DNA from: JBFLYH01 sp964630235
GTDB lineage: Bacteria > Oederibacteriota > JAAXVQ01 > JAUVAV01
Assembly: GCA_964630235.1 (NCBI GenBank)
Contig: CAZVUO010000001.1
Span: 806,001-870,000 of the forward strand
Direction: 5' to 3'
DNA: 64,000 nucleotides
The position numbers and the translations under genes were made by a program. This document shows, one piece after another, positions 1 to 8,675 of the stretch (positions are counted from its first letter, which is position 1; each line of letters begins with the position of its first letter). The notes under the pieces are model-generated. The model saw nothing but the letters and a program-made list of their open reading frames with translations, was not told where the DNA came from and ran no database searches.

Positions 1-26
1 GCGCGCGGAATATTTCTGATGATCGT

Positions 27-48
27 CCCCCTCCCTTGAGGGGAGGGG
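27..48. repeat. C-rich/G-rich palindromic repeat unit
   Basis: A short perfect-looking palindrome of the form CCCCTCCC-TTGA-GGGGAGGGG lies just upstream of the first gene. The same kind of unit recurs at 42052-42180 and many times at 44576-44953, so it belongs to a dispersed family and is not a terminator peculiar to this spot. Confidence 0.6.
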
Positions 49-64
49 ATAGAGGGAGCCAGCA

Positions 65-949
65 GTGAAGATACTCGTCATCGGCGCCGAGGGACAGGTC
101 GGGCATTTTCTGCTCCGGGTCCCGGGCCCCAACCACCAGGTTAGCGGCACCTCCTTGGAAGGCGTGGCCGGATTGCCCGCGCTGGATATCCGCGACGCGG
201 GCGCGGTGGACCGGTTCTTCGACGCCCACCGGCCGGAGTACGTGGTGCTCACCGCCGCGCTCACCCACGTGGACAAGTGCGAAGAACAGCCCGCCTTGGC
301 CGAAGCCATCAATGTTCGCGGCGCCGAACACGTGGCGCAGGCCTGCCGGCGTCTGGACGCGGGCCTGGCCTTCTTCTCGTCGGAATACGTGTTTGACGGC
401 CGTTCCGGGCCGTACCGCGAGACGGATCCCACCCGGCCGGAATCAGTGTACGGCCGGACCAAGCTCGCGGGTGAGCAGGCCGTGGCCGGTCTGGTGCCCA
501 ACCATCTCATCGTGCGCACCACGGTGGTCTATTCCTATTTGCCGGGATCGGTGAACTTCTTCATGCAGGTCCAGCAGCGCGCCCGCAAGGGCGAGCCCAT
601 CACGGCTCCGTCGGACCAGATCGGCAATCCCACGCAGGCCGTCAACCTGGCCCAGGCGCTGACCGAGCTGATCGAAGGCGGCCACCGGGGCATTTTCAAC
701 CTGGTGGGCACCTCGCGCGTGGGCCGGGACGTTTTCGCGCGCCGCATCCTGGAAAAGCTGGGCCAGGACCCGGGGCAGGTCACGGCCGTGCCCACGGCCA
801 GCCTCGGGCAGAAAGCCCCGCGGCCTTTGGCCGCGGGGCTGGTGACGGACAAAGCCCAGAAGATTTTGCGAAAACACCCGCTCTGGGACCTGGAGCGCGG
901 TTTGGACTTCACCCTGCGGCAAATGCAGGACCCCGAGGTTTTGCCGTGA
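65..949 (+). CDS. RmlD-like dTDP-4-dehydrorhamnose reductase family SDR
   Basis: This 294-residue protein is a short-chain dehydrogenase of the extended, RmlD-like type, which reduces a 4-keto-6-deoxy sugar nucleotide in the cytoplasm with NAD(P)H. The nucleotide-binding GxxGxxG motif is at residues 7-13. The segment SSEYVFDG (105-112) matches the RmlD hallmark, and Y129 with K133 form the catalytic YxxxK. Its length fits the family. The start is GTG, about eight bases after a GAGGGAG ribosome site. It is the first gene of a coupled operon and overlaps the next gene by four bases. The exact sugar is not determined; without rmlABC neighbours it could also act on a related deoxy-hexose. Confidence 0.85.
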   Translation: MKILVIGAEGQVGHFLLRVPGPNHQVSGTSLEGVAGLPALDIRDAGAVDRFFDAHRPEYVVLTAALTHVDKCEEQPALAEAINVRGAEHVAQACRRLDAGLAFFSSEYVFDGRSGPYRETDPTRPESVYGRTKLAGEQAVAGLVPNHLIVRTTVVYSYLPGSVNFFMQVQQRARKGEPITAPSDQIGNPTQAVNLAQALTELIEGGHRGIFNLVGTSRVGRDVFARRILEKLGQDPGQVTAVPTASLGQKAPRPLAAGLVTDKAQKILRKHPLWDLERGLDFTLRQMQDPEVLP

Positions 950-2001
950 CCCAGACCAGGGGGCGCAGAGTCCGCCAAATCCTGCAGATCAGCGCGGGCG
1001 TGCTGCTGAGCCTGCTGTTCATCTGGCTGGCCCTGCACAACATTGATTTTTCGGAGCTGCTGCAAACCTTCGGCCGCCTGCGGCCGGGCTGGCTCGTGCC
1101 CGGCGCCGGCCTGATCCTGCTGGCTTATTTTTTCCGGGCCTTGCTGTGGCGCCAGCTCCTGCGGCGCTTTCCCGTGCGTGTGTGGAACCTGTTCCGCATC
1201 ATCACCGTGGGCTATCTGGCGAACAATATCCTGCCCCTGCGGCTCGGCGAGGTCATCCGCGCCTGGCTCCTGGGCCGCAAGGAAAAATTGCCCGCCAGCC
1301 TGGCCCTGGCCACCGTGGTCATCGAGCGCGGCCTGGACCTGACGGCGTTGTTCGCGTTCTTCCTCTTCATGATGTTTTGGGTGCCGTTCGAGCCCTGGCT
1401 CAAGTACTCCGGCCTGGTCCTGGCCGGCCTGGGATTGGTCATGGTGCTGGTCTTGGCGCTCAATTACCGCTACGGCGGCCATCTGCTGGACTGGATCGAG
1501 AAGCCGCTCCAGCGCCTGCCCGGCAACTGGGGGAAGTGGTTCCACACCCAGCTCGACAATTTTCTGCAGGGCTTGAAGCTCCTGGAGAGCCCGGGCCAGC
1601 TCGCGGCCGTGGTGGGCCTGGCTCTGGCCGGCTGGCTGTCCTGGACCGGGGTGGTTTATCTCTGCTTCCGCGCCACGGGCCTGCCCCTGGACTTCCTCGC
1701 CGCCATGTTCCTGATCGTGGTGCTGAACTTCGGGCTCATGCTGCCTTCGTCACCGGGCGGACTGGGCATTTTCGAGTTCATGGTCATCCTGGCCCTCAAA
1801 CCCTATGGCGTGCCGAAAGAGGCCGCCCTGGGGCTGGGGTTCACCTTCCACATGCTGCAGTATCTGCTGACCCTGGTCGTGGGCTGGGTCTTCGCGCTCC
1901 AGCTGAACGTTTCGATGTTCCGGCTGTACCGGGAATCGGAAACCGCGGCAGAGGCCGTGGCCGGCGAGGAGGAAGCGAACAGCCGTGCCCAGGAATCCTG
2001 A
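946..2001 (+). CDS. UPF0104 / lysylphosphatidylglycerol synthase TM-region family membrane protein
   Basis: This 351-residue integral membrane protein has about eight hydrophobic segments and the family hallmark PSSPGGLGIFE near residue 266-276, followed by a terminal helix pair. This family (YbhN/AglD-like) is found as the membrane half of MprF and as free-standing proteins in lipid or glycan loci, where a flippase-like role is often proposed but seldom shown. It starts with GTG in a GTGA overlap with the preceding reductase, so it is translationally coupled. The context suggests a role in moving or modifying a lipid-linked sugar, which is inference. The short charged tail after residue 330 is rich in Glu and Ala. 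Confidence 0.8.
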   Translation: MTQTRGRRVRQILQISAGVLLSLLFIWLALHNIDFSELLQTFGRLRPGWLVPGAGLILLAYFFRALLWRQLLRRFPVRVWNLFRIITVGYLANNILPLRLGEVIRAWLLGRKEKLPASLALATVVIERGLDLTALFAFFLFMMFWVPFEPWLKYSGLVLAGLGLVMVLVLALNYRYGGHLLDWIEKPLQRLPGNWGKWFHTQLDNFLQGLKLLESPGQLAAVVGLALAGWLSWTGVVYLCFRATGLPLDFLAAMFLIVVLNFGLMLPSSPGGLGIFEFMVILALKPYGVPKEAALGLGFTFHMLQYLLTLVVGWVFALQLNVSMFRLYRESETAAEAVAGEEEANSRAQES

Positions 2002-3322
2002 CAGCCGCTTGGCCCGGCAGCGCGCCGCCGTGCTGAAAGCGGTCCAACGTTACGCGGCCCTGCTGGCCGCGCAGACCGGCTTCCAGCCGGGGAAGGACCG
2101 CGTCCACTACGGCGGCCGGGTCTTTGACGAGAAGGAACTGCTGGCCCTGGTCAATGCCAGCCTCGACGGCTGGATCACGCTCGGGCCGTACGGCGCCAGG
2201 CTCGAGCAGGCCCTGGCGCGCTACCTGGGCGTCAAACACGCGGTGCTGGTCAACTCCGGTTCCTCGGCCAATCTCCTGGCCGTGGCCAGCCTGTGCGCGC
2301 CAGATCTGCCCAATGCCCTGAAGCCCGGCGACGAGGTCATCACGCCCGCGGCGACCTTTCCCACCACCGTGGCGCCCCTGCTGCAATACCAACTGACCCC
2401 GGTGTTCGTGGATTCCCGCCTGGAAGACTACAATCTGGACGTCGGCCAGGTGGAGGCCGCGCTCACGCCCAGGACCCGGGCGATCATGGTGCCGCATACC
2501 CTGGGCATTCCTTGCCAGCTCGAGCGGCTCAAACAGCTGGCCGAGCGCTACCGCCTGTTCCTCATCGAGGACAACTGCGACGCCTTGGGGTCCCGCTACC
2601 AAGGCCGCCTGACCGGCACCTTCGGCGACCTGGCGACCTTGAGTTTTTATCCCGCGCACCACATGACCATGGGAGAAGGAGGCGCCGTGGTTACGGACGA
2701 CCCGCGGCTGGCCCGCGTGGTCCGCAGTCTGCGGGACTGGGGCCGGGATTGCTGGTGCGCGAGCGATGCTGGCCCGCAAGGCGCCTGCGGGAAACGCCTG
2801 CACTATACTATTGAAGGTCTGGAAGAGCCGTACGACCACCGCTATGTGTACACCCGCGTGGGGTACAACCTGAAACCCACGGACCTCCAGGCCGCGCTCG
2901 GCCTGGCCCAGCTGAAGAAACTGCCGTCGTTCATCCGCGCCCGGCAGCGCAATTTCCGCGAGCTCGGCCGCCGCCTCGCGCCCTTTTCACGCTGGCTGCT
3001 CCTGCCCCAGGCCGCGCCTGACGCGGAGCCGTCCTGGTTCGCGTACCCCATCACGGTCCGGCCGGACGCCGGGTTCACCCGCCGGTCGCTCTTGGAGTTC
3101 CTCGAGGCGCGCCGGATCGAGACCCGCCTGCTGTTCGCCGGCAACATTGTCCGGCAGCCGGCCTACCGCCCCGCGGGTTACCGCATCCACGGCAGCCTGG
3201 AGAACGCGGACGCGATCATGCGCCGCACGTTCTTTATCGGCGTGTATCCCGGCCTGCATTCGGCCCACCTGCAGTACATGGCCTCGGTGTTCGGCGACTT
3301 TTTCCAGAGGCGAACGGCATGA
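1985..3322 (+). CDS. rfbH: CDP-4-dehydro-6-deoxyglucose 3-dehydrase (E1), RfbH/DdhC type
   Basis: This 445-residue protein belongs to the DegT/DnrJ/EryC1 fold but has the special E1 features. In the motif SFYPAHHMTMGEGG (220-233) the usual PLP-anchoring lysine is replaced by H225. Iron-sulfur ligands appear as C198, then exactly 57 residues to C256, then C258 and C268. E1 uses PMP and a [2Fe-2S] cluster to remove the C3 hydroxyl of CDP-4-keto-6-deoxyglucose on the way to 3,6-dideoxyhexoses. The gap between the last two cysteines is nine residues, slightly longer than the seven I remember for the Yersinia enzyme. It starts with GTG inside the end of the previous gene and overlaps the next gene by four bases. 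The E3 reductase and the CDP-glucose enzymes are not in the window. Confidence 0.9.
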   Translation: MPRNPDSRLARQRAAVLKAVQRYAALLAAQTGFQPGKDRVHYGGRVFDEKELLALVNASLDGWITLGPYGARLEQALARYLGVKHAVLVNSGSSANLLAVASLCAPDLPNALKPGDEVITPAATFPTTVAPLLQYQLTPVFVDSRLEDYNLDVGQVEAALTPRTRAIMVPHTLGIPCQLERLKQLAERYRLFLIEDNCDALGSRYQGRLTGTFGDLATLSFYPAHHMTMGEGGAVVTDDPRLARVVRSLRDWGRDCWCASDAGPQGACGKRLHYTIEGLEEPYDHRYVYTRVGYNLKPTDLQAALGLAQLKKLPSFIRARQRNFRELGRRLAPFSRWLLLPQAAPDAEPSWFAYPITVRPDAGFTRRSLLEFLEARRIETRLLFAGNIVRQPAYRPAGYRIHGSLENADAIMRRTFFIGVYPGLHSAHLQYMASVFGDFFQRRTA

Positions 3323-4266
3323 AGCTTCTCATCACCGGCATGGAAGGGTTCGTGGGGAGTCACCTGGCGGAATACTGTCTGGCCAAGCGGGCCGAGGTGC
3401 ACGGCACGGCCTTTCCCGGCGCGTCCCTGCAGAACCTGGCCCAGGCGCGGGGAGCGCGCGTGCACCGGCTGGACCTGACCCAGGCCCAGGCCGTGGAGCG
3501 CCTGGTGGCCCGCTTGCGGCCGCACCGGATCTTCCACCTGGCCGGCTGGAGCAATCCTACGCTCTCGCGACGCGATCCCGAGGCCGCCCTGCGCGTGAAC
3601 GTGCTGGGCAACCTGAACGTGCTGGAAGCGGCCCGCCGCCTGTCGCATGCGCCGCGGGTGCTGGTGGTGGGCAGCGCGGACGAGTACGGCGGCGTGGATA
3701 GCCACCTGCGGGCCATCACCGAGAACCAGCCCTTGCGGCCGGACAGCCCGTACGCGGTCTCCAAGGTCTGCCAGGACCTGACCGGCTTGGCGTACTTCCG
3801 CGAATACCGCCTGCCGGTTATCCGCGTCCGGCCGTTCAACCACATCGGCCCCAGGCAGGCCCTGGGGTTCGTGGCCACGGATTTTGCCTCGCAGATCGTT
3901 TCCATTGAAAAAGGCCGCAAGGTGCCGCTCATGGAGGTGGGGAACCTGGACGTGGTCCGCGATTTCTCGGACGTCCGCGACGTGGTGCGGGCGTATTGGC
4001 TGCTCCTGGAGCGCGGCCGGCCGGGCGAGGTTTATAACATCGGCTCAGGCCGCGGCATCCGCGTGCGGGACCTGTTAGAGGGTTTCTTGCGCCTTACTTC
4101 CGTGCGCGTGCAGGTGCACACCCTGCCGACCAAAGCCCGCAGGGAAAAATTACGCAAAGTGGCGTCCATTGCCAAACTCGCCCGCCATACCGGCTGGAAA
4201 CCCCGCCTGACCCTCGGCCAGACCCTGCAGGCCGTCATGGACGACTGGCGCCAGCGCCTGACCTGA
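3319..4266 (+). CDS. NAD-dependent epimerase/dehydratase, GDP-4-keto-6-deoxymannose reductase (Rmd)-like
   Basis: This 315-residue extended SDR has an N-terminal GMEGFVGSH nucleotide-binding motif (7-15), a VGSADEYG strand and catalytic Y145/K149 in YAVSK. The RVRPFNHIGPRQ segment and the C-terminal NIGSGRGIRVRDLL segment are typical of GDP-mannose dehydratase/Rmd relatives. It probably reduces or epimerises a 4-keto deoxy sugar. Lying directly behind the E1 dehydrase in an ATGA overlap, it may instead act on the CDP-3,6-dideoxy-4-keto product, as tyvelose, paratose or abequose synthases do. The sequence alone does not decide between GDP and CDP substrates. Confidence 0.82.
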   Translation: MKLLITGMEGFVGSHLAEYCLAKRAEVHGTAFPGASLQNLAQARGARVHRLDLTQAQAVERLVARLRPHRIFHLAGWSNPTLSRRDPEAALRVNVLGNLNVLEAARRLSHAPRVLVVGSADEYGGVDSHLRAITENQPLRPDSPYAVSKVCQDLTGLAYFREYRLPVIRVRPFNHIGPRQALGFVATDFASQIVSIEKGRKVPLMEVGNLDVVRDFSDVRDVVRAYWLLLERGRPGEVYNIGSGRGIRVRDLLEGFLRLTSVRVQVHTLPTKARREKLRKVASIAKLARHTGWKPRLTLGQTLQAVMDDWRQRLT

Positions 4267-4269
4267 GGC

Positions 4270-5730
4270 ATGACCCCGACGCAGAGTCCGCGCCAATTCC
4301 TGGCCCGGTTTTCCCGGGTCGCGCTGGTCCTCCTGCTCAATTCCGCCAGCGCGTTTCTCATCAACCTGCTGGTGGCGCGCTGGGTGGGCCCGGGCGCGTT
4401 CGGCGATTTCTTTTTCTTCGTCTCCACTTCCATTGTGGCCGCCATTCTCTTTGATTTCGGCCTGACCCGGACCCTCCTGCGGTACGGGGCCTTCCACCAG
4501 GCCCGCGGCGAGATCAGCCGCAAACTGGGTTACTACGCCGCCATCCTGAAGCTGAAGACCGCGCTCGGGGTCCTGGTGCTGGCGGCCGGCGTGGCGGCCA
4601 GCCTGGCCTGGGGCGGCGGCCTGCGCGGGGAGCTCGCGCTGGGGCTCCTGACCGGCTTCGTGGTCAGCTTCAGCCAGTTCCTTTCGGGCGTGGCGCAGAC
4701 CGAGGAGGATTACGCCTCTTTTAATCTCGTGCAGTCCTTCAATCTCCTGCGGCTGGGTTTGATCCTGCTCGCGGCGGTCTGCGGCTTGCTGCTGCAACCC
4801 GCCTTGTACGCGGTTTTTCTCGCGGCGCCCCTGCTGCTGGCCCTGGCGCCCGGGTTCCGTCTGGGCCGGGACCTGCTCCGCGCCGGACCCGTGGCTGAGG
4901 AGCGTTTTTATTCGAAGATCTTGGCCTTCGGCAAGTGGATGATCCTGCTGTCACTGCTGGAAACCCTCCACCAGCGCTTGGACGTTATCCTGGTGCGCGG
5001 ACTGACGGACGCCCAGCAGGCGGGTTATTACTCCGGCGCTCTGGCCTTTTTCGGCGTGGTGTACATGCTGCCGGCCTTTCTGGCGGTCTTGATCTATCCG
5101 CGCTTCGTCGCCGCCATGGGCCTGGGCGACGAGACCGCCCTGGCGCACGAGTACCGCCTTTCCACCAACGTCATGGCCCTGATCGCCGCGCCCCTGTCCC
5201 TGGGCTTGTGGGCCGTGGGGCCCGAAGTGGTCGGCCTGATCCTCGGCCGTCCCTACCAAGCCGCACTTCCCGTGTTCCCGGTGCTGGCCGCCTATTCCCT
5301 CGTACTGGGTTGCCATCTGAACTCAGGCGGACTGTTCATGGCCAAGGACCAGCCCCACTTGATCGTCGTCATTGTCGGGTGTACATTAGGGGCGAACCTG
5401 GCCGGAAATCTCCTGTTGATCCCGAGACTGGGCATTCAAGGCGCCGCCTGCTCCTTGTGCCTGGCCACTTTGCTCAGCCTGGCCCTGTCCTGGGGCCTGA
5501 TCTGGGTCCGGCTGCGGCTGCGGCCCAGCTTCAAGCATGTGGCGGGTTACATCCTGCTGGCGGCGGCCATGGCCCTGGCCGTCCGGCTGGCCCCGTGGGC
5601 GGGGTGGCCAGGGCTGTCGGCTAAGATCGCCCTGGGCGCGGCCCTGTATCTCGCCGGCTTGTGGGCCCTGGAACGCTGGGCCGGAGCGGGCTGGTGGCCG
5701 GCCAACCTGTCGTTGCGCGAGGCGCCATGA
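4270..5730 (+). CDS. Oligosaccharide flippase, Wzx-like (MATE/MOP superfamily)
   Basis: This 486-residue protein has about twelve to fourteen hydrophobic segments spread over its whole length and the polysaccharide-synthase N-terminal pattern (an Arg-rich start, then a long helix and a WVGPGAFGDF loop). Members flip undecaprenyl-pyrophosphate-linked oligosaccharide units from the cytoplasmic to the periplasmic face. It follows the reductase by three bases and overlaps the next glycosyltransferase in ATGA, so it belongs to the same operon. A second, separate flippase is encoded at 36398, so at least two repeat units or pathways may be served. Confidence 0.88.
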   Translation: MTPTQSPRQFLARFSRVALVLLLNSASAFLINLLVARWVGPGAFGDFFFFVSTSIVAAILFDFGLTRTLLRYGAFHQARGEISRKLGYYAAILKLKTALGVLVLAAGVAASLAWGGGLRGELALGLLTGFVVSFSQFLSGVAQTEEDYASFNLVQSFNLLRLGLILLAAVCGLLLQPALYAVFLAAPLLLALAPGFRLGRDLLRAGPVAEERFYSKILAFGKWMILLSLLETLHQRLDVILVRGLTDAQQAGYYSGALAFFGVVYMLPAFLAVLIYPRFVAAMGLGDETALAHEYRLSTNVMALIAAPLSLGLWAVGPEVVGLILGRPYQAALPVFPVLAAYSLVLGCHLNSGGLFMAKDQPHLIVVIVGCTLGANLAGNLLLIPRLGIQGAACSLCLATLLSLALSWGLIWVRLRLRPSFKHVAGYILLAAAMALAVRLAPWAGWPGLSAKIALGAALYLAGLWALERWAGAGWWPANLSLREAP

Positions 5731-6665
5731 AACCATTCGTGGTCTGGGCCGTGGTCCTGAGCTGGAACGGGCGCGAGGACACTTTGGCCTGCTTGGATAC
5801 CCTGGGCCGGCAATCCCGCCCGCCTGACCACATCCTGGTGGTGGACAATGGCAGCCAGGACGGGTTGGAGGCTCCGTTGCGCGCCGCGCACCCACAGGTG
5901 GAGTATGTGTTCCAGCCCGTCAACCTCGGGTTCGCGGGCGGCATGAACCTGGGGCTGCGGCGGGCCCTGGCGGCCGGCGCGGATTTCATCCTCACCCCCA
6001 GCAACGACACGCTCCTGGCGGACCGGTGCCTGGAGAAAATGCTGGCCGCCCTCTCGGAGCGGCCCCGAGCGGCCGGCGCGGCGCCGAAAATATTCCTCCA
6101 CGAACCGCCGGGCATCATCTACTTCAACGGCGGCCGTTTCACCTGGGCCACCCTGCGGCCCAGCCATCCGGGCGAGCTCCGGCCCGAACGCCTGCCGTCC
6201 CGGACCGCAGTGCGCGAGATCACCTTCTTGAACGGCTGCTGCCCCCTGTACCGGGCCGAGGCCCTGAAGCAGACCGGCCTCTACGACGAAAGTTTCGTGG
6301 CGTATTACGAGGACGCGGATCTTTCCCTGCGTCTGCGGCGCGACGGCTGGCAGTTGCACCTGGTACCGGAAGCGGTCGTGATCCACCGGCACGCCGCTTC
6401 CTTTCAGATCAATGCGGAGCCGGGGCTCAAGGGCACCGTGAGCCCGCTCAAGTGGTACCTCATGACGCGCAACCGGCTCTGGTTGCTGCGCAAGCACGGG
6501 CAATGGTGGCAGAAGTTCCTGGGTTTTTCCTTTGTCCTCGCCTCCCGTGCGCTCCTCATGGTGCTGCAAGTATTGCGTGGCCGGCCGCGGAAAGCCGCCG
6601 GCGTGCTGAAGGGCTTGTGGCATGGATGCTTCCACAGCGACTTCAAGGCCTCGAGGGTGCCATGA
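5727..6665 (+). CDS. Family 2 glycosyltransferase
   Basis: This 312-residue GT-A enzyme opens with WAVVLSWNGREDTLACLDTL and the nucleotide-sugar loop VVDNGSQDG. The metal-binding region reads NDT in place of the usual DxD, and the acceptor-side motif is VAYYEDADLSLR, as in rhamnosyltransferase-like GT2 proteins. I chose the ATG at 5727 because it makes an ATGA overlap with the flippase and places the first beta strand at residue 5; the longer reading frame from 5661 lies inside the flippase. It probably adds one sugar to a lipid-linked intermediate at the inner membrane. Donor and acceptor cannot be read from sequence. Confidence 0.88.
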   Translation: MKPFVVWAVVLSWNGREDTLACLDTLGRQSRPPDHILVVDNGSQDGLEAPLRAAHPQVEYVFQPVNLGFAGGMNLGLRRALAAGADFILTPSNDTLLADRCLEKMLAALSERPRAAGAAPKIFLHEPPGIIYFNGGRFTWATLRPSHPGELRPERLPSRTAVREITFLNGCCPLYRAEALKQTGLYDESFVAYYEDADLSLRLRRDGWQLHLVPEAVVIHRHAASFQINAEPGLKGTVSPLKWYLMTRNRLWLLRKHGQWWQKFLGFSFVLASRALLMVLQVLRGRPRKAAGVLKGLWHGCFHSDFKASRVP

Positions 6666-7834
6666 AGGTGCTTTATTGCCTGACCGCCTACCCGCCGTCC
6701 GTCGGCGGCGCGCAGAGCCATTTCCACGAACTGGCCCGGCGCCTGCGATCCCGGCACGAGGTCCAGGTGGTCTGCCACTGGTCCGAGAACCGCATGGACT
6801 GGCTGCGCGGGGTTACGGTCCGGCCGCCAGAGACCCGGCGCTACACCCGGGATGGCGTCCCGGTGCTGCAGCTCAATTTCGACCGGCAGGAGCAGCGGCG
6901 CCTCGCAGCCTGGGCGTGGGGCTATTACTTCAACCAGGGGCCGTCGGTCCGTCGGATCTCGGACCTGCTGCTGGAAAAACTGGACCGCGCAGTGCCTGCC
7001 GTGGACCTGGTCCACGCGGGCCGAATCGGCCGGGAGTTCCTGGCCTGGGCCGCGTACAAACTGGCGCGGAAGCGGGGTGTGCCGTTCGTGCTCACGCCCT
7101 TCCACCATCCCCGCTGGGGCGGCTGGCTGCACCGCTGGTATCTTCGGCTCTACCGGTTGGCGGATGCGGTTCTGACCCTGACCAGTACGGAAAAAGAAAC
7201 GCTCATCCGCCTGGGTGTGCCGCCTGAACGTCTGCACGTCATCGGGCACGCACCCATCTTGCCCGGCCAGCCGCCCGAACCCGGATACTTCGGTCCAGGC
7301 GGGCAAGTAGTGCTGTTCCTGGGGCAAAAGTACCGCTACAAGGGCGTGGGGCAGATCGTTGCTGCCATGCCCCTGGTGTGGAAGGTCAGACCAGAGACCC
7401 GGTTCGCGTTCCTGGGTCCGGAAACCGCCTATTCGCAAAAACTGTTCAAACGCCTACAGGACCCCCGCGTGATCCGGAAAGCCAGTGTGAGCGAAGAAGA
7501 AAAGTACGCGGCTCTTGCGGATTGCGCGGTCTTCTGCCTGCCTTCGCGCCAGGAGAGCTTCGGCGGCGTGTTCACCGAGGCCTGGAGCCTGGGCAAACCG
7601 GTCATCGGCGGGAACATCCCCGCGGTCTCCGAGCTCATCCAGGAGGGCCAGGACGGCCTGCTGGTCGATGGGTCGCCGCAAGGCCTGGCCGAGAAAACGC
7701 TTTTATTACTGATGAATTCCGGGACCGGGCAAGCCATGGGCCAAAGCGGTAAGGCCAAAGTACAGGCGCGGTTCAACTGGGACATGATCAGGGCGGACCT
7801 GGAAAAAATCTACCAGGAGCTCCGGCGGGGATAG
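6662..7834 (+). CDS. Family 4 glycosyltransferase
   Basis: This 390-residue GT-B enzyme starts MKVLYCLTAYPPSVGGAQSH, where the glycine loop precedes the first Rossmann helix, and carries the retaining-enzyme EX7E motif in ESFGGVFTEAWSLGKPV near residue 299. The ATG at 6662 overlaps the preceding stop codon; the frame upstream of it is a shadow of the GT2 gene. The gene ends 13 bases before a promoter that reads into the ABC exporter, so it closes the first transcriptional unit or is read through into the next. Substrates are unknown. Confidence 0.9.
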   Translation: MKVLYCLTAYPPSVGGAQSHFHELARRLRSRHEVQVVCHWSENRMDWLRGVTVRPPETRRYTRDGVPVLQLNFDRQEQRRLAAWAWGYYFNQGPSVRRISDLLLEKLDRAVPAVDLVHAGRIGREFLAWAAYKLARKRGVPFVLTPFHHPRWGGWLHRWYLRLYRLADAVLTLTSTEKETLIRLGVPPERLHVIGHAPILPGQPPEPGYFGPGGQVVLFLGQKYRYKGVGQIVAAMPLVWKVRPETRFAFLGPETAYSQKLFKRLQDPRVIRKASVSEEEKYAALADCAVFCLPSRQESFGGVFTEAWSLGKPVIGGNIPAVSELIQEGQDGLLVDGSPQGLAEKTLLLLMNSGTGQAMGQSGKAKVQARFNWDMIRADLEKIYQELRRG

Positions 7835-7847
7835 AGCTAAAAACCTT

Positions 7848-7876
7848 TTGACCCTGATTTTTTAGGGTGCTATCAT
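7848..7876 (+). promoter_or_regulatory. Sigma-70 type promoter for the wzm-wzt pair
   Basis: A -35 box TTGACC (7848-7853) and a -10 box TATCAT (7871-7876) are separated by exactly 17 bases. Expected transcription would begin near 7883, about 25 bases before the TTG start of the permease gene. The spacer carries a short inverted repeat (ACCCT/AGGGT around a T-run), which could be an operator or a weak attenuator. Confidence 0.6.
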
Positions 7877-7907
7877 CTCCCTTTCCGGAAAGCCAAGGAG
7901 CCCTACT

Positions 7908-8675
7908 TTGAAAGCCAACTTACAGTATTATTTAGATCTCGTTACGGTCGTAACCCAAAAAGACCTCAAAGTGCGTTATAAAAGTTACGCTTTGGGGTAC
8001 CTGTGGTCCATCGCGCATCCTTTGGCCCTGGCGCTGGTGTTTTTTATTGCCTTTAAAGTCATTATGCGCGTGGAGATCGAGGCGTACGCCTTGTTTCTGA
8101 TTGCCGGCATGTTTCCCTGGCAGTGGTTCACCAATTCGGTGACCGTGAACCTGACTGTTTTCTTGTCGAACGCGCAGATCATCAAGAAAGTGAATTTTCC
8201 CCGCAACGTCCTGCCGTTCTCCATCGTGCTCCAGGACCTGCTTCACTATGTTTTATCCATTCCGGTGATCGTGGTGTTCATGTTCGTCTACCACAAGGCG
8301 CCCACGCCGGCCTGGATCTACGGCATTCCACTCCTGCTGGCTGCGCAGTTCATTTTGACCTACGGGTTATCCCTGATTATCTCCTCGGTCAATCTGTTCT
8401 TCCGCGATCTGGAACGCATCGTGACCCTGGGATTGACCTTGCTCTTCTATTTCACGCCCATCATTTATCCGGTGGAAATGATCCCGGCGCGTTACCAGCC
8501 GCTGGTTCATTTAAACCCCATGAGCCCTCTCATTCTTGCCTGGCGGGGCCTGTTCCTGGAGGGGACCTTGATCTGGGACTCCCTGGGGCTCAGTGTGGCT
8601 TACGGGCTGGCGATGCTCCTCGTGGGGCAGGTCGTTTACCGCAGACTTGCGTGGAAATTCGCCGAGGTCATATGA
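7908..8675 (+). CDS. wzm: ABC-2 type polysaccharide export permease (Wzm-like)
   Basis: This 255-residue permease has about six membrane helices and the family signature around KDLKVRYKSYALGYLWSIAH near the N terminus, followed by IIKKVNFPRNVLP. It forms the channel through which a complete undecaprenyl-linked polysaccharide or teichoic-acid-like chain crosses the inner membrane. It begins with TTG, supported by an AAGGAG ribosome site eight to ten bases upstream, and has its own promoter. Its stop codon overlaps the start of the ATPase gene in ATGA, the usual wzm-wzt arrangement. Composition is somewhat less GC-rich than the genes before it. Confidence 0.92.
   Translation: MKANLQYYLDLVTVVTQKDLKVRYKSYALGYLWSIAHPLALALVFFIAFKVIMRVEIEAYALFLIAGMFPWQWFTNSVTVNLTVFLSNAQIIKKVNFPRNVLPFSIVLQDLLHYVLSIPVIVVFMFVYHKAPTPAWIYGIPLLLAAQFILTYGLSLIISSVNLFFRDLERIVTLGLTLLFYFTPIIYPVEMIPARYQPLVHLNPMSPLILAWRGLFLEGTLIWDSLGLSVAYGLAMLLVGQVVYRRLAWKFAEVI

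Noticed and set aside
2293..2814. 173-codon frame inside the E1 dehydrase gene
   Set aside because: Second-frame shadow of a well-supported coding region with Arg/Gly/Pro-biased text.
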